A stretch of 43,741 bases of DNA from Nonomuraea deserti (GTDB lineage: Bacteria; Actinomycetota; Actinomycetes; Streptosporangiales; Streptosporangiaceae): positions 1 to 43,741 of the forward strand of contig NZ_SMKO01000070.1 in NCBI RefSeq assembly GCF_004348685.1. Reading direction: 5' to 3'. A model generated the notes under the pieces. It was not told the DNA's origin and ran no database searches. It worked only from the letters and a program-made list of their open reading frames with translations. Position 1 is the first letter of the stretch. The number at the start of each line of letters is the position of its first letter. Below, piece by piece: positions 8,910-18,119 of the stretch. Both the position numbers and the translations under genes were made by a program.

Positions 8910-9641
8910 ATGACCGCCACCGAGAAGATCGTCCTGATCACCGGTGCCAGCAGCGGCATCGGCCAGGCCACCGCGCTGCGGCTGGCAGGCGACGGGAACC
9001 ACGTCGTCATCGGCGCCCGCCGCACGGACCGTCTCGATGACCTCGCCACCCGGATCGAGGAGGGCGGCGGCACGGTCGACGTGCACCGCCTCGACGTGAC
9101 CGACCGCGAGGACGTCGCCGCGTTCGCCGACACCGCCGCGAAGCGGCACGGCCGGATCGACGTGATCGTGAACAACGCGGGCGTGATGCCGCTGTCCCGG
9201 CTCGACTCCCTGCTGGTGGAGGAGTGGGACCGCATGATCGACGTGAACGTACGCGGCCTGCTGCACGGCATCGCCGCGGCGCTCCCGCACTTCCAGCGGC
9301 AGGGCGGCGGCCATTTCGTCACCGTCGCCTCCATCGGCGCCCACGAGGTGGTGCCGACGGGCGCGGTCTACTGCGCCACGAAGTACGCCGCCTGGGCCAT
9401 CACCGAGGGCCTGCGCCTGGAGCTCGACCCGAGCATCCGCGTCACCACCGTCTCACCGGGTGTCGTGGAGTCCGAGCTCGCGGACACCATCACCGAGGCC
9501 GGCGCCCAGGAGGCGATGCGCACCTACCGGGCGGACTCCATCCCGCCCTCCGCGATCGCCGACGCCATCGCGTACGCGATCGGCCAGCCGCCTGAGGTGG
9601 ACGTGAACGAACTGATCATCCGCCCGGCACGGCAGCGCTGA
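8910..9641 (+). CDS. Short-chain dehydrogenase/reductase (second copy)
   Basis: The 243-residue product carries ITGASSGIGQATALRL (cofactor loop), ARRTDRLDDL, VIVNNAGVMP, a catalytic Ser in VASIGAHE and the active-site YCATKYAAW. The basic residues after the second strand (GARRTDR) suggest NADP(H). The ATG follows AAAGGAAG. It lies downstream of the first SDR across the short repeat array, and is probably in the same transcription unit. It is a distinct paralogue, not a recent duplicate, since the two differ in length and most positions. Substrate unknown. Confidence 0.87.
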   Translation: MTATEKIVLITGASSGIGQATALRLAGDGNHVVIGARRTDRLDDLATRIEEGGGTVDVHRLDVTDREDVAAFADTAAKRHGRIDVIVNNAGVMPLSRLDSLLVEEWDRMIDVNVRGLLHGIAAALPHFQRQGGGHFVTVASIGAHEVVPTGAVYCATKYAAWAITEGLRLELDPSIRVTTVSPGVVESELADTITEAGAQEAMRTYRADSIPPSAIADAIAYAIGQPPEVDVNELIIRPARQR

Positions 9642-9692
9642 CCGGCGGCGTGGCGCGGTCGGCGCGGCGTCCGTGTGGGAGGCTGGTGGATC

Positions 9693-10274
9693 GTGTCCAC
9701 ATCCGATGCGATCTCGTCTCCGCACCAGCCCGCCACCCGTCGCCTGGTCCTCGTCGCGGGGCAGGAAGGCGCGGGCAAGACCACGGTCATCCGTGCGCTG
9801 CTGCCGCACACGCCGGACGGCGCGCGGGTCGACGGCGAAGACCTGGGACAGGTCAATCCATGCCACTACGACGAGGCGTTCTGGCACCTGCTCCGGGTAA
9901 ACGTCGCGGCCCTCGTCCGCAACTACTGGGCCGCCGGCTACGCGAACGTCATCACGGGCAGCTTCTTCCGTACCCGCGATGACTACCTGCGCTTCCGCGA
10001 CCTCGTCCCCGAGGTGGACGAGGTGTACATGGTCCAATTGCTGGTCGAGCGGGACGAGCGGCAGCACCGCAGGCTCAGCCGCGCCAAGCAGACCACGCAG
10101 GAGTGGCGTGACCGGGTGGACCTGGTCGACACCGGCGACACGACCATCGCCGCCGATCAGGACGGCTACCGTTACCTCGGGGTCGACAGCACGGGGATGA
10201 CGCCAGAGCAGACGGTGGCGGTGATCAGGCGGGCGATCCCGGAGATCTACGGCCCGCCGCCGTCGGAACTCTGA
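9693..10274 (+). CDS. P-loop kinase of the zeta-toxin / AAA_33 type
   Basis: About 193 residues with a Walker A loop VLVAGQEGAGKTTVIR near the N-terminus. A DGEDLGQVNP region follows, where small-molecule kinases often hold a catalytic Asp, and an Arg-rich lid (ERDERQHRRLSRAK). The GTG at 9693 sits ten bases after GGGAGG (9677-9682) and is preferred to the GTG at 9675. Family members phosphorylate small metabolites or, as zeta toxins, UDP-amino sugars. No epsilon-like antitoxin lies beside it, so a metabolic kinase is more likely. It converges on the next gene, with four bases between stops. Confidence 0.7.
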   Translation: MSTSDAISSPHQPATRRLVLVAGQEGAGKTTVIRALLPHTPDGARVDGEDLGQVNPCHYDEAFWHLLRVNVAALVRNYWAAGYANVITGSFFRTRDDYLRFRDLVPEVDEVYMVQLLVERDERQHRRLSRAKQTTQEWRDRVDLVDTGDTTIAADQDGYRYLGVDSTGMTPEQTVAVIRRAIPEIYGPPPSEL

Positions 10275-10278
10275 TCAT

Positions 10279-12576
10279 TCAGGCGGGCGGGCCGCCGTTG
10301 TGCAGGCCCTCGCCCTGCGGTTGGAGCGCGTACGCGATGCCCGCGTCGACGTCGCTGTCGTGACCCGTGGCGAACGCCAGGCGGTAGGCGGCGGGGCCGA
10401 GCGCCTCCTGTGCCCGCCGCTCACACGCCTTCCGCGTCGCCACCCACGCCGGCACGCTGGCCTGGGCCCGGCCGTGGGTGCTCCAGATGCGCTGGGCCAG
10501 CCCGAGCAGCCGCGCCGCGCGCTCGGCCTGGCCGGCCGCGCCCGCCGCGGAGGCCAGGAGGTCGACGGTCATGCCGATGCCGAAGCGGTCGTGCAGCCGC
10601 TGCTTGGTGCGCAGGGCCGCCTGGCCGTAGGAGACGGCCGCGCCGAGCCTGCCCCTGGTCAGCTCGACCCGCCCGCGCATGAAGTCGACGTGTGAGCGCA
10701 TCGACCGCTCGCCGCGCTGGTCGCACAGCTGGCGCACGTCGTCGAGCACGGCGATGGCGCCGTCGACCCGCCCGTCGACCGTCTGGGCGTGCGCGCGGCA
10801 CAACAGCGCCAGCAGGTTGGGCAGGGTGAACGCGTCTTCCTTCCACCGCGTCTCGTGGGCGTGGCGCGACGCGGCCAGCGCCCCGGCCGCGTCGCCGCGG
10901 ATCACCGCGACCGCCGCTCTGAGCGCCCTGGCACAGGTGGCCGCGTAGGCGTCACCGGCCTTCGCGGCCGCCTCGCACTGCGCGGCCCTGGTCGCGCAGC
11001 CGTCCGCGTCGCCCTGGGTGCACGCCAGCAGGCCGTCGGCCCACAGCGCCTGGACGAGGACCGGGTCGGGAGGCCCATGCACGACCGACGACCAGACGTG
11101 GGCCGAACCGTCCGGGACCGGCGGCTTGGCCGGGCCGGGCGGCGTGTCCGCGGCCGGGGGCCGGGCTGCAGACCGATCGGAGGGCGCGGCCATGGCCAGT
11201 GCCTGGGCGAGGTAGTGGCGGCCTTCCTTGGCGTGGCCGCAGCCGTACCAGAAGAAGGCCAGCATCCCGGCCAGCTCCAGCGCCGGGCGGCCGTCGTCGC
11301 CGGCGAGGGAGGTGTCCAGCGCGGCACGCAGGTTGTCGTGCTCGCCGATCATCCGGTCGTACCAGGAGATCTGTCCCGGCCCGAGCCATCCGGCGGCGCC
11401 CCGGCCGGCCAGCGACAGGTAGTGGGCGCGGTGCCGCTGCTTGAACCGCTCCTCCTCGCCGAGCGCGCGCAGCCGGCCCGCGCCGTATTCGCGCAAGGTG
11501 TCGAGCATGCGGTAGCGCTCTCCCGCGCCCGTGGGCAGCCAGGTCAGGATCGACTCCTCCGACAGCGCGTCGAGCAGCAGGCCGATGTGCGACTCCGGCA
11601 GCCGGTCGTCGGCGCACACCACGCGGGCGGCGTCGGCGCCGAAGTCGCCCGCGAAGACCGACAGGCGGGCCCACAGCAGGCGCTCGGCCGGTTCGCACAG
11701 CTCGTGGCTCCACCCGACGGCGGTCCGCAGGTCGTGGTGCCAGGGCGGGTCGGCGTGCGCCGGAAGCCCGGACGCGCGCTCGGAAGGAGCGTCGCCGAGC
11801 GCGGCGGACCGATCGTCCACTTCCTCGTCGGAAGGGGTGTCGCCGAGCGCGGCGAACCGGTCGTCCAGCCGGTCGGCCAGCTCCTCGACGGGGAGCTCGC
11901 GCAGCCGCGCCGCGGCCAGCTCGATCGCCAGCGGAATGCCCTCCAGCCGCCGGCACAGCCGGATGACGGCGGCCTGGTCGTGGTCTGCGAGGTCGAAGCC
12001 GGGCACGACCTCGGCGGCGCGCTCGGCCAGCAGGGCCACCGCGTCGCCCCCGACGGGCCCGCCCGCGTCGGCGCCGTCGCCGGGGACCGGCAGCGGGTCG
12101 ACCACGAGCACCAGCTCGCCCGGCATCCGCAACGGGCGGCGGCCGGTGGCCAGCACGCGCAGCCCCGGCACGGCGGCGAGCAGCGTCTCGACGGTGGCGG
12201 CGCAGGCGGTGACGAGGTGCTCGCAGGTGTCGAGGACGAGCAGCACCTCGCGCCCGGCCAGGTGCTCGGCCAGCACCTCCGCCATGGGGCGGCTGGTGTG
12301 GTCGGCGAGCTTGAGCGCTTCGGCGATGGCGTGCGGCAGCAGCGTGCCGTCGTCCAGCGGGGACAGCTCCACCAGCCAGGCGCCGCCGCTGAAGCCGGGC
12401 CGCAGCTCGGCGGCGGCCCGCAGGGCCAGGCGGGACTTGCCGACTCCGCCGGCGCCCGTGAGGGTCACCAGCCGCGAGCGCGCGCAGGCCCGGCGCACCC
12501 GGTCGAGCTCCTGCCTGCGCCCGACGAAGCTCGTCGGCTCCGCGGGAAGGTTGCCCGCCTGCCATCTGCCCGCCAT
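10279..12576 (-). CDS. AfsR/LuxR-like NB-ARC ATPase with TPR region but no DNA-binding domain
   Basis: The 765-residue protein has SFVGRRQELDRVRRAC, Walker A LTGAGGVGKSRLALR and Walker B EVLLVLDTCEHLV, followed by LATGRRPLRMPGE and the usual AfsR-like TPR region. Related proteins carry either an N-terminal SARP domain or a C-terminal LuxR helix-turn-helix. Here the C-terminus stops (…QPQGEGLHNGGPPA) just where the LuxR domain normally begins, and nothing precedes the ATPase. It may act through protein partners. Residues after LADRLDDRF show a short internal duplication (DDRFAALGDTPS / DDRSAALGDAPS). Start: ATG at 12576, with GGCGG about ten bases upstream. Confidence 0.78.
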   Translation of the reverse strand: MAGRWQAGNLPAEPTSFVGRRQELDRVRRACARSRLVTLTGAGGVGKSRLALRAAAELRPGFSGGAWLVELSPLDDGTLLPHAIAEALKLADHTSRPMAEVLAEHLAGREVLLVLDTCEHLVTACAATVETLLAAVPGLRVLATGRRPLRMPGELVLVVDPLPVPGDGADAGGPVGGDAVALLAERAAEVVPGFDLADHDQAAVIRLCRRLEGIPLAIELAAARLRELPVEELADRLDDRFAALGDTPSDEEVDDRSAALGDAPSERASGLPAHADPPWHHDLRTAVGWSHELCEPAERLLWARLSVFAGDFGADAARVVCADDRLPESHIGLLLDALSEESILTWLPTGAGERYRMLDTLREYGAGRLRALGEEERFKQRHRAHYLSLAGRGAAGWLGPGQISWYDRMIGEHDNLRAALDTSLAGDDGRPALELAGMLAFFWYGCGHAKEGRHYLAQALAMAAPSDRSAARPPAADTPPGPAKPPVPDGSAHVWSSVVHGPPDPVLVQALWADGLLACTQGDADGCATRAAQCEAAAKAGDAYAATCARALRAAVAVIRGDAAGALAASRHAHETRWKEDAFTLPNLLALLCRAHAQTVDGRVDGAIAVLDDVRQLCDQRGERSMRSHVDFMRGRVELTRGRLGAAVSYGQAALRTKQRLHDRFGIGMTVDLLASAAGAAGQAERAARLLGLAQRIWSTHGRAQASVPAWVATRKACERRAQEALGPAAYRLAFATGHDSDVDAGIAYALQPQGEGLHNGGPPA

Positions 12577-12833
12577 GGTGATCGCCGCCTATCGCAGGGA
12601 GTTGAGCCAGCAGCTTGCCCGACGCTCTCACGCCTCGTCACGGAAAGTAAGAAAGTAACTACACCGGTTCAGTGACAGATCCATATCGGCGATCGGCCGG
12701 GACCGGGACCACGGTCCCTCCGCGCCGCCCGGCAGGGCCTGGGGTCCCCCGCGACGATCCTCCCGGCGACCGAAGATCCGCTCGTTGACGGGCGGGACGC
12801 TGGACGCATGGCTCAGGACGAAGGCGGCGGGAC
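12577..12833. promoter_or_regulatory. Divergent intergenic region, AfsR-like ATPase / FtsX permease
   Basis: This 257-base gap serves two divergent genes. Plus-strand TTGACG at 12785-12790 is a good -35-like hexamer, though the -10 after it is weak. No gene or clear palindrome is supported. Confidence 0.3.
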
Positions 12834-15350
12834 ATGACGTGGCTGGCGTGGCGGACGCTGCGGTGGCATCCGGGCGGCCTGCTGGGCACGTTCATAACGC
12901 TGGTCGTCGCGGCGACCACGGTCAGCGCCATGTGGTTCGTCGTCGACTCCGCGGACCGGCAGGTGGTCCCGGTGGAGCGGTACGCGGGAGTGCCACTGGT
13001 CGTCGGCTCGAAGGGAGGGACGATCTCGCCCGGGCTGGTGGCTGCAGTGGACGCGCTGCCGGAGGTGGAGCGGACGGTTCCCGACCTCACATTCCCGGTC
13101 GGCCTGTTCGTGCGCGGCACCCGTGTGGAGGTGCCCGGGGATCAGCGCGAGGCGCAGTGGGGCCATGGCTGGTCGAGCGCGCGTCTGACGCCCTTCCTGC
13201 TTCGCGAGGGACGGGCGCCCCGAAGCGCGGGCGAGGTGGTCGCCGACGCGCGGCTGGCCGCGACGGCGCGGGTGAACGTCGGGGACCGGGTCGACGTCTC
13301 CGTGGCAGGCACGGTCCGCACCCACGTGGTGGTCGGCGTGGCGGTACCCCGTTCGGCCTGGCGGCACCAGTCGGCGCTGTTCTTCGCCGACCGCCACGTG
13401 GCGGAGCTGGCGGGACGCGGCAGGGGGGCCGACGCACTCGGGGTCTACCCCCGGCCCGGCGTGGGCGTGGAGACGCTGCGGGCGGCCGTGGCGCGGGCCG
13501 TGGAACCGTACGACCTGGCCGGTCCGCGGGCGGTGCGGGTCGCTGTCGGCGCGGAGCGCGGCCGGCAGGAGAACAACATCGTCGTTCCGGACGGGTTCAC
13601 CACCGCGTGGTTCCTGGTGTGGTCCACGGCGCTGGTCTCGACGGGCATGATCGCGGCCGCCATGGGGCTGTCGGTCCGCCGCCGCGGCACGGAGATCGCG
13701 GTCCTGCGGGCCGTCGGCGCCCGCCCGGGGCAGATCCGGCGGATGTTGCTCGCGGAGGGCGTGCTGCTGGCCGTGGTCGCCACGGTGGCGGCCGTCCCGC
13801 TCGGCATGCTCCTCGCCCCCCTGGCCGCCGACCGCTTCCGCGATTTCGGCACGGTCAACGTGGCGCTCGAGGTCGGCTACCGCCTGCTGCCCATGGTGTG
13901 GACGTTCGCGCTGACCCTGGCCATGGCCGTGGCGGCGAGTCTGGCCGCGGTACGGCGGGCGCTGCGGATCCGCCCGGGCGACGCGCTGGGGGAGGCGCCG
14001 GCGGAGGGCCGCCGGCTCGGCAGGGTTCGGCTGCTGACCGGGCTGACGCTGCTGGCGGGGGCCGGCGTCCTGTCCCTCGCCCAGCTCTCGGGCCTGACCG
14101 GACTCGGCGACCTCGGCCTGCTGTTCCTGCAGTTCGCGACGGTGTTCGTGGCCGTGGCCTCGGTCGGGATGCTCGCCCCGTGGGCCGTGCTGGTCTTGGG
14201 CGGGCCGGTGCGGGCCGTGGTCGCCCGCGTGTCGCGGGCGAGCGGTCACCTCGCCGCCGCCAACGTGGTCTTCAACCATCGCAGGTTCGCCGGCGCGGTG
14301 GGTTCGCTGACGCTCGGCGCGACGCTGGCCGGGGTTGTCATGAGCACGCAGTCCTTCTACGACTGGCGCTCGGCCGCACGGGCCGCCGCGGCGGTGCGGG
14401 CCGACCACGTGCTGCAGACCTCGGCCGGGTACGGTGCGCTGTCGGAGGAACTGCGGCGCCGCGTCCTCGACCACGACGGCACGTCCGCCGTGGTCGGGAT
14501 CGGCGCGATGCCGATCGCCGTGTCGGTGGAGGGGCGGGCACCGGTCGAGGACGCGCCGCAGGTCACCGCCACCGTGGTCACCGGGGACATCACGCAGGTC
14601 GTCGATCTGTCCGTACGCGGCCGGCCGCCCGGGGAACTGGGCGAGCATGAGGTGGCCATCACCGAGTCGCTGGCGGCCGGGCAGGAGGCCGGGATCGGCA
14701 CGCGCCTGCGCATCCGCCTGCCGGGCACGCGTGAGGACACCCTGCACACGGTGACCACGATCTACGCCGGCACCGGCGAGCTGGGGCAGGTCCTGCTCCC
14801 CTCCGCGGCCATCGCCGGCACCTACCTGCCGACGAAGCTGTACGACCGGCTGTACGTCCGCGGGACCGGCCTCGCCGAGGCCCTGGATCCGCGGACCGCC
14901 GTCGAGTCCGTGACCAGGCAGGAGTACGTGTGGCGCAAGAGCCGGGCGAGCGCCGAGGCCAACCGCACCACGCCCTACCTCGCCGTGCTGGTCGCGCTGT
15001 TCAGCCTGGTGGCCGCGGTCAACAGCCTGTGCCTGGCGCTGATCGACCGCAGGCGGGAGATCACCGCGATGCGGCACCTCGGCATGCGCCGCGGCCAGGC
15101 GATGCGGATGGCCTGCTGGGAGAGCGCGCTCACGATCGTGCCCGTCATCCTCCTGGCCCTGGCGGCGAGCGCCTGGATGGCGTTCGTGCACGCCGCGAGC
15201 GAGCCTGGCGGCCCGGCCGCCGCGGTGTCGTTCATCCCCTTCGGCTGGCTGGCGCTGCTCGGCGGGGGCGGGCTCATCGCCGCCCTGGCGGGGTCGCTGC
15301 TGGTCGTCCGGGCGACCATGAATCACGAAGAGAGGCAGGGTTCGACATGA
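12834..15350 (+). CDS. FtsX-type ABC transporter permease
   Basis: The 838-residue integral membrane protein has about ten hydrophobic segments: one at 18-38, a group around 258-370, a group around 395-450, then three near the C-terminus (from TPYLAVLVALFSLVAAVNSL). Large extracytoplasmic regions separate them, typical of duplicated FtsX/MacB-type permeases that use mechanotransmission for export or lipoprotein handling. The stop overlaps the start of the ATPase (ATGA), so the two are translationally coupled. It faces a two-component pair convergently, an arrangement common for drug- or peptide-responsive transporters. Substrate unknown. Confidence 0.88.
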   Translation: MTWLAWRTLRWHPGGLLGTFITLVVAATTVSAMWFVVDSADRQVVPVERYAGVPLVVGSKGGTISPGLVAAVDALPEVERTVPDLTFPVGLFVRGTRVEVPGDQREAQWGHGWSSARLTPFLLREGRAPRSAGEVVADARLAATARVNVGDRVDVSVAGTVRTHVVVGVAVPRSAWRHQSALFFADRHVAELAGRGRGADALGVYPRPGVGVETLRAAVARAVEPYDLAGPRAVRVAVGAERGRQENNIVVPDGFTTAWFLVWSTALVSTGMIAAAMGLSVRRRGTEIAVLRAVGARPGQIRRMLLAEGVLLAVVATVAAVPLGMLLAPLAADRFRDFGTVNVALEVGYRLLPMVWTFALTLAMAVAASLAAVRRALRIRPGDALGEAPAEGRRLGRVRLLTGLTLLAGAGVLSLAQLSGLTGLGDLGLLFLQFATVFVAVASVGMLAPWAVLVLGGPVRAVVARVSRASGHLAAANVVFNHRRFAGAVGSLTLGATLAGVVMSTQSFYDWRSAARAAAAVRADHVLQTSAGYGALSEELRRRVLDHDGTSAVVGIGAMPIAVSVEGRAPVEDAPQVTATVVTGDITQVVDLSVRGRPPGELGEHEVAITESLAAGQEAGIGTRLRIRLPGTREDTLHTVTTIYAGTGELGQVLLPSAAIAGTYLPTKLYDRLYVRGTGLAEALDPRTAVESVTRQEYVWRKSRASAEANRTTPYLAVLVALFSLVAAVNSLCLALIDRRREITAMRHLGMRRGQAMRMACWESALTIVPVILLALAASAWMAFVHAASEPGGPAAAVSFIPFGWLALLGGGGLIAALAGSLLVVRATMNHEERQGST

Positions 15351-16081
15351 GCGGCGACGCCGAGCCGGTGGTGCGGCTCCGTGGGGTCGGCAAGGTCTAC
15401 GGCACGGGGCCCTCCGCGGTCACCGCGCTCCGCGACCTCGATCACGACTTCGCCCGCGGCTCCTTCACGGCGGTGATGGGGCGGTCGGGCTCCGGCAAGA
15501 CGACGCTGCTGCAGTGCGCCGCCGGCCTGACCCGGCCGACGTCGGGCTCGGTGAGCGTGGGCGGGGCCGACCTCTCGACGCTGGGCGAGGCCGAACTGTC
15601 CGGCATGCGCGGGCTGCGCATCGGCTTCGTCTTCCAGGCGTTCAACCTGCTGCCCGCGCTGACCGCGAGGGAGAACATCGAGCTGCCGCTGCGGCTGGCG
15701 GGGAGGCCGCCGGCACCCGGCCGGGTGGACGAGCTGGTGGACCGGATGGGCATCGCCGGCCACGTGCACCGTCGGCCGCACGAGCTGTCGGGCGGCCAGC
15801 AGCAGCGGGCGGCCATCTGCCGCGCGCTGGTGGCCGGGCCGGAGGTCGTCTTCGCCGACGAGCCGACGGGCAACCTCGACACCGGATCGGGGCGCGAGAT
15901 CCTGGCGGTGCTGCGCTTCGTGGTGGACGCCATGGGGCAGACGGTCATCATGGTCACCCACGACCCGGCCGTGGCCTCCCGGGCCGACCGGGTGTTGCTG
16001 CTGAGCGACGGGCGGCTGGTGGACATCGTGGAGTCGCCGACGGCCGAGAAGATCGTCACCGGCCTCGAAGCGCGCCGCTAG
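15347..16081 (+). CDS. ABC transporter ATP-binding protein (LolD/MacB class)
   Basis: The 244-residue ATPase has Walker A GRSGSGKTT, Q-loop FVFQAFNLLPAL, signature LSGGQQQRA, Walker B VVFADEPTGNLD and H-loop VTHDPA. FNLLPALTARENIELPL is characteristic of the LolD/MacB/FtsE group that partners FtsX-type permeases. The start ATG at 15347 overlaps the TGA of the permease by four bases. Its own stop TAG interlocks with the stop of the opposite-strand response regulator in a shared CTAG. Confidence 0.93.
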   Translation: MSGDAEPVVRLRGVGKVYGTGPSAVTALRDLDHDFARGSFTAVMGRSGSGKTTLLQCAAGLTRPTSGSVSVGGADLSTLGEAELSGMRGLRIGFVFQAFNLLPALTARENIELPLRLAGRPPAPGRVDELVDRMGIAGHVHRRPHELSGGQQQRAAICRALVAGPEVVFADEPTGNLDTGSGREILAVLRFVVDAMGQTVIMVTHDPAVASRADRVLLLSDGRLVDIVESPTAEKIVTGLEARR

Positions 16082-16746
16082 GGGTGGCGGTCGCCGGGGG
16101 TGACGAGCCCGGCCTCGTAGGCGACGATCACGGCCTGGGCCCGGTCGCGCACGCCGAGCTTGGCGAACAGGTCGCTCACCCGGTTCTTCACCGTCGACAC
16201 CGCCAGGCCGGTCTCGCCGGCTATCTCCTGGTTGGACAGCCCTCGCGCGATCAGTTCGAGCACCTGCCGCTCCCGTTCGCTGAGCCCGGACAGCCGCTCC
16301 GGGACCTGGACCGCACGGGGGCGTGAGGGCCGGACGAACGTGCCGATCAGGCCGAGCAGCAGCCGGGGCGCCACCGTCGCCTCGCCCCGGTGCACGATCC
16401 TGATGCCTTCGATCAGCTCCTCTGGCGAGACGTCCTTGGGCAGGAAGCCGGACGCGCCGGCGCGGAGCGCCGCGACCACGTGTTCCTCCAGGTCGAAGGT
16501 GCTCAGCGCGAGCACCCTCGTGCCCGGCAGTTCGGTGACGATGCGTTCCGTGGCCGCCACGCCGTCCATGCCCGGCAGGTGCAGGTCCATCAGCACCACG
16601 TCGGGCCGCAAGGCGCGGCTCTGGTGGATCGCCTCCTGCCCGTCGGCCGCCTCGCCCACGGTGACCAGGCCGGGCCCGGTCTCGAGCAGCAGGCGCAGCC
16701 CCGCGCGGACCACCGCGTGATCGTCCACGACAAGTACTCGGATCAC
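16078..16746 (-). CDS. NarL/FixJ-type response regulator
   Basis: The 222-residue product has a receiver domain at about 1-120 (VLVVDDHAVVR acidic pair, phospho-accepting Asp in VVLMDLHLPG, Lys in GFLPKDV). A LuxR-type helix-turn-helix follows at about 155-215 (LSERERQVLELIARGLSNQE, then STVKNRVSDLFAKLGV). The start is the GTG at 16746, overlapping the kinase stop (GTGA), so the pair is coupled. The kinase is expected to phosphorylate the Asp. The neighbouring convergent FtsX/ABC genes are the most likely targets (inference from context). Confidence 0.92.
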   Translation of the reverse strand: MIRVLVVDDHAVVRAGLRLLLETGPGLVTVGEAADGQEAIHQSRALRPDVVLMDLHLPGMDGVAATERIVTELPGTRVLALSTFDLEEHVVAALRAGASGFLPKDVSPEELIEGIRIVHRGEATVAPRLLLGLIGTFVRPSRPRAVQVPERLSGLSERERQVLELIARGLSNQEIAGETGLAVSTVKNRVSDLFAKLGVRDRAQAVIVAYEAGLVTPGDRHP

Positions 16747-17834
16747 ATCGTCTCCAACAGCGGGATGCGGGCACGCACCACGAATCCTCCCCCGGGCGCG
16801 GGACCGGCGCGCAGCTCCCCGCCGCAGAGTGACACCCGCTCGGCCATGCCCGCCAGCCCGAGTCCCAGCTCCCCGCCGTGCTGGCGCGCCCGCCCGTCGT
16901 CGGCGACCTCGACCTCGACGTGGCCGGACCGGTACACCAGCCGCACGGTCGACCGTGCGCCCGCCGCGTGTTTGCGGGTGTTGGTGAGCGCCTCCTGGAC
17001 GATGCGGTAGAGCGCGTGGTCGACGGTCGTGGGCAGCTCGACCGCCTCGCCGGTGACCTCCAGCGCGGCGTTGCCGGACTCCTCGACCAGCGTCGGCAGC
17101 CTGGTCACCCCCACTCCCGCCTGGCTCTCGATCGGCTCGCCGTCGGTGCGCAGCACGTCCAGCAGGTGGCGCATCTCGGTCATCGCCTGGCGGGCGGTGT
17201 CCTCGCCGGTGAGCAGGGCCTCCCGGGCGCGCTCGGGATCGGCAGGGATGGTCCGCCTGGCCGCGCCCATGTAGAGGGTCACCACGCTGACGTGATGGGC
17301 GATCACGTCGTGCAGCTCGCGGGCGATGCGGCGGCGCTCCTCGCGTACCGCGCGCTCGGCCGCCTGCTGCTCCCGCCTCCGGGTCAGCTCCGCGCGCATC
17401 CGCATGACCTGCCCCGCCGCCACCGGCAGCGCGGGTGACAGCGCGACGACCAGGACCGCGGAGAGGTCGTGTTCCCAGCTCGCATTGGAGACCAGCGCGC
17501 CGCCGGCCACGGCGGCCGCGGCGACCGTGGCCGACGGCAGCACGCCCGTGTGGCGGCCCGCGGCGTAGAGCGCGATGAGCATGGCGCTGCTGGGCGCGTC
17601 GGGCCACGGCGCCAGGTAGGCCACCTCGTAGAGCACGCCGGTGAGCACCGCGACGGCGATGGGATGCCGCCGCCGGAACGGCATGAGAGCCGCCGCGCCC
17701 AGCCCGACCAGTACGAGCCAGAAGGTGGGGTGCGCGGCGATCGGGCCGAGCTCCGCCACCAGCACCACCAGGACCAGGACGGCGTCCACCACCCGGTCGC
17801 GGGTCACCCGGTCACGCAAGATCGCTGAGGTCAC
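16743..17834 (-). CDS. Sensor histidine kinase (HisKA_3 class)
   Basis: The 363-residue protein has about five N-terminal membrane segments (residues 15-160), then the dimerisation helix with the phospho-accepting His in RRIARELHDVIAHHVSVV. The ATPase domain has its N box in HALYRIVQEALTNTRKHAAG and its G box in LGLGLAGMAERV. The intramembrane sensor without an extracellular loop resembles DesK/LiaS-like kinases that watch the membrane. The GTG at 17834 lacks a ribosome site; in-frame GTGs a few codons later are alternatives. It is transcribed with the response regulator. Confidence 0.88.
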   Translation of the reverse strand: MTSAILRDRVTRDRVVDAVLVLVVLVAELGPIAAHPTFWLVLVGLGAAALMPFRRRHPIAVAVLTGVLYEVAYLAPWPDAPSSAMLIALYAAGRHTGVLPSATVAAAAVAGGALVSNASWEHDLSAVLVVALSPALPVAAGQVMRMRAELTRRREQQAAERAVREERRRIARELHDVIAHHVSVVTLYMGAARRTIPADPERAREALLTGEDTARQAMTEMRHLLDVLRTDGEPIESQAGVGVTRLPTLVEESGNAALEVTGEAVELPTTVDHALYRIVQEALTNTRKHAAGARSTVRLVYRSGHVEVEVADDGRARQHGGELGLGLAGMAERVSLCGGELRAGPAPGGGFVVRARIPLLETM

Positions 17835-18119
17835 GCCGTAAATGCATCACGCCGGAGCGCGCCCCGGCAAGTGTCCGCCGGAGCGCGCTCCCGCCGCCAC
17901 GTCAGCCGCCGGAGGCCCTGGCCTGCGGCGCCGTCGAGCCGGAGCGCCGCCGGTTGCCGAGCAGCCCGAGTCGCCGGCCGTGTCGGCGAGATCATGGACG
18001 CCGTCGTGCTTCGGTCGCCGCGCTCGCAGGAACGCCTGGTCACCGCCGCGCCTGCGGAGGATTTCCGTCGTTCCGTGAGAAGTTCGTGTGAGGGGACGGA
18101 ACGCCCAGAAGGAACTCAA
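17835..18119. promoter_or_regulatory. Divergent intergenic region, sensor kinase / intradiol dioxygenase
   Basis: 285 bases with no supported gene. A plus-strand frame stays open through it into the dioxygenase, but its Arg-rich composition and the Tat signal at 18120 argue against coding. The AAGGA at 18109-18113 is the ribosome site for the GTG at 18120. Confidence 0.35.

Noticed and set aside
17871..18119. 83 in-frame codons upstream of the dioxygenase Tat signal
   Set aside because: Arg/Ala-rich low-complexity translation with no ribosome site; a Tat signal must be N-terminal, so GTG 18120 is the start.
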